Source of the DNA: Synechococcus elongatus PCC 11801
GTDB lineage: Bacteria; Cyanobacteriota; Cyanobacteriia; Synechococcales; Synechococcaceae
DNA length: 64,000 bases
Assembly (NCBI RefSeq): GCF_003846445.2
Contig: NZ_CP030139.2
Coordinates: 744,001 to 808,000 of the forward strand
Direction of reading: 5' to 3'
Both the position numbers and the translations under genes were made by a program. The notes beneath the pieces were generated by a model that saw nothing but the letters and a program-made list of their open reading frames with translations, was not told the origin of the DNA and did not search any database. The stretch's first letter is position 1, and the number at the start of each line of letters is the position of its first letter. Positions 63,114-64,000 of the stretch are shown piece after piece.

Positions 63114-64000
63114 GTGCCGGTGCTCCCAGAAACCCGCGAAGCGTCGCCTTTAGCTGCTGTCTTAGCTCAATTGCAGACGGTGTTACTGGGGAAGGAGCGA
63201 CAGATTCAACTGGCGATCGCCTGCTTACTCGCCCGTGGCCATTTGCTGATTGAAGACTTGCCCGGCATGGGCAAAACACTGCTCTCGCAAAGCTTGGCGA
63301 ACAGTCTTGGTCTTAGCTATCGACGGGTGCAATTCACCAGCGATCTCCTCCCAGCAGACTTACTGGGAGTCTCGATTTTTGAACAACAAGAGCAACGCTT
63401 TCGGTTTCATCCCGGCCCGATTTTCAGTCAAGTGTTGCTGGCAGATGAAATCAATCGCGCGAGTCCCAAAACCCAAAGTGCACTCCTTGAAGCGATGGCC
63501 GAGCGGCAGGTCAGCCACGAAGGTGACACCTACCCGCTGCCACAGCCTTTTTTTGTAATCGCCACTCAGAATCCGATCGATCAAGCCGGAACGTTTGCGA
63601 TGCCTGAATCCCAGCTCGATCGCTTTTTGATGCGGCTGGAATTGGGCTTCCCGGATCACCAAGCAGAATTAGCGATGTTGCGCGGGAGTGATGGCGATCG
63701 CCCCAGTGCAGCCCTACTGCCCATCCTGAACGCCGACACCTTACAGGATCTGCAATTGGAGGTCTCAAAAGTTCGCGCCAGTGATCCGCTGCTGGAGTAT
63801 CTGTTGGCCTTGGTGCAGGAAAGTCGGCAGCGTTCGCAGATTCCCAATCCCCTTTCACCGCGAGCTAGTAAAGCGATTCTGGCCGCAGCCAAGGCTTGGG
63901 CGTTCTTGGCTGGACGAGACTATGTTCTGCCCGAGGATGTGCAGGCGATTTTTCCAGCCGTCGCGGAACATCGGCTACGGGGCAGCATCACCGGTCAGGG
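63114..64000 (+). CDS. MoxR-family AAA+ ATPase (3' end outside the window)
   Basis: 295 codons of a gene that runs off the window end. Walker A is in EDLPGMGKTLLSQSLA, Walker B in LLADEINRASPKTQSALLEA, sensor 1 in FVIATQNPIDQAGTFAMPES, with QLDRFLMRLEL and the lid LSPRASKAILAAAKAWA. These are the MoxR hallmarks. MoxR ATPases assemble or activate metal- or cofactor-containing complexes, usually beside DUF58 and von Willebrand-domain genes that would lie to the right. GTG at 63114 is the likely start (63120 also possible). Confidence 0.9.
   Translation, partial: MPVLPETREASPLAAVLAQLQTVLLGKERQIQLAIACLLARGHLLIEDLPGMGKTLLSQSLANSLGLSYRRVQFTSDLLPADLLGVSIFEQQEQRFRFHPGPIFSQVLLADEINRASPKTQSALLEAMAERQVSHEGDTYPLPQPFFVIATQNPIDQAGTFAMPESQLDRFLMRLELGFPDHQAELAMLRGSDGDRPSAALLPILNADTLQDLQLEVSKVRASDPLLEYLLALVQESRQRSQIPNPLSPRASKAILAAAKAWAFLAGRDYVLPEDVQAIFPAVAEHRLRGSITGQ

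Noticed and set aside
1-64000. GCGATCGC repeats as regulator binding sites
   Set aside because: They occur mostly inside coding regions at high density on both strands, which fits the general HIP1 repeat rather than specific operators.
1-64000. CRISPR arrays, rRNA operons or intact insertion sequences
   Set aside because: No regularly spaced repeats, no rRNA signature sequence and no transposase-like protein are visible.

Overview
The window is chromosomal DNA of a cyanobacterium of the Synechococcus elongatus type. The palindrome GCGATCGC (HIP1) recurs throughout on both strands. The gene content is that of an oxygenic phototroph: psbU, GUN4, hemB, a pair of flavodiiron proteins (Flv3/Flv1), Ycf51, DUF3685, HypE and a LabA-type NYN protein. 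I assign the species group from these signs and from codon style, not from a database match. Genes are dense on both strands, often with 1-11 bp overlaps. I see no rRNA, tRNA, CRISPR array or intact insertion sequence.

Layout. 0-6.3 kb: a minus-strand cluster sufU-ycf51-DUF4332 faces a very large TamB-family gene. 6.4-12.9 kb: DnaJ-type chaperone, Dam-like methylase, a sugar dehydrogenase-like lipoprotein, hemB, thioredoxin, an aminotransferase and smpB. 13.3-15.4 kb: an AT-rich accessory patch with a degenerate tyrosine-recombinase-like gene, a DUF3102 gene and a 49-residue ORF. 15.5-23.9 kb: hypE, a Spy-like protein, an esterase-like hydrolase, DUF3685, a Fur/PerR-type regulator, a phosphopantetheinyl transferase, a PrxQ peroxiredoxin, a DUF4160-DUF2442 pair, a Nudix hydrolase and coaX. 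24-31 kb: flv3, flv1 and a five-PAS diguanylate cyclase. 31.6-38.9 kb: htpG, then a four-gene signalling operon (receiver, hybrid kinase, HisKA-HisKA-receiver protein, cyclic-nucleotide-binding protein).

39-41.3 kb: two small unknown genes, a DHFR/RibD-like gene, and a mosaic of gene remnants whose two junctions fall on HIP1 or HIP1-like octamers. 41.4-44.6 kb: an AT-rich YHS-domain gene followed by a histidine kinase/response regulator pair. 44.6-53.7 kb: trmL, tldD, a 2OG-Fe(II) oxygenase, an orphan LivM/LivG transporter pair, trhO with the NYN gene, and a GH57 glucan enzyme. 53.8-64 kb: a methyltransferase, a glycosyltransferase, recJ, then the overlapping cbbY-like/rfaE2/gun4 cluster, psbU, nadB, a small membrane protein and a MoxR ATPase cut by the window end.

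Themes are photosynthetic redox safety (Flv1/Flv3, PrxQ, PerR-like, thioredoxin), tetrapyrrole synthesis (HemB, GUN4), and a large share of two-component and second-messenger signalling. The most unusual features are the HIP1-bounded mosaic pseudogene at 40.6-41.25 kb, the shared C-terminal module of two neighbouring signalling proteins with different sensory ends, and the AT-rich patch beside a catalytically degenerate integrase-like gene.
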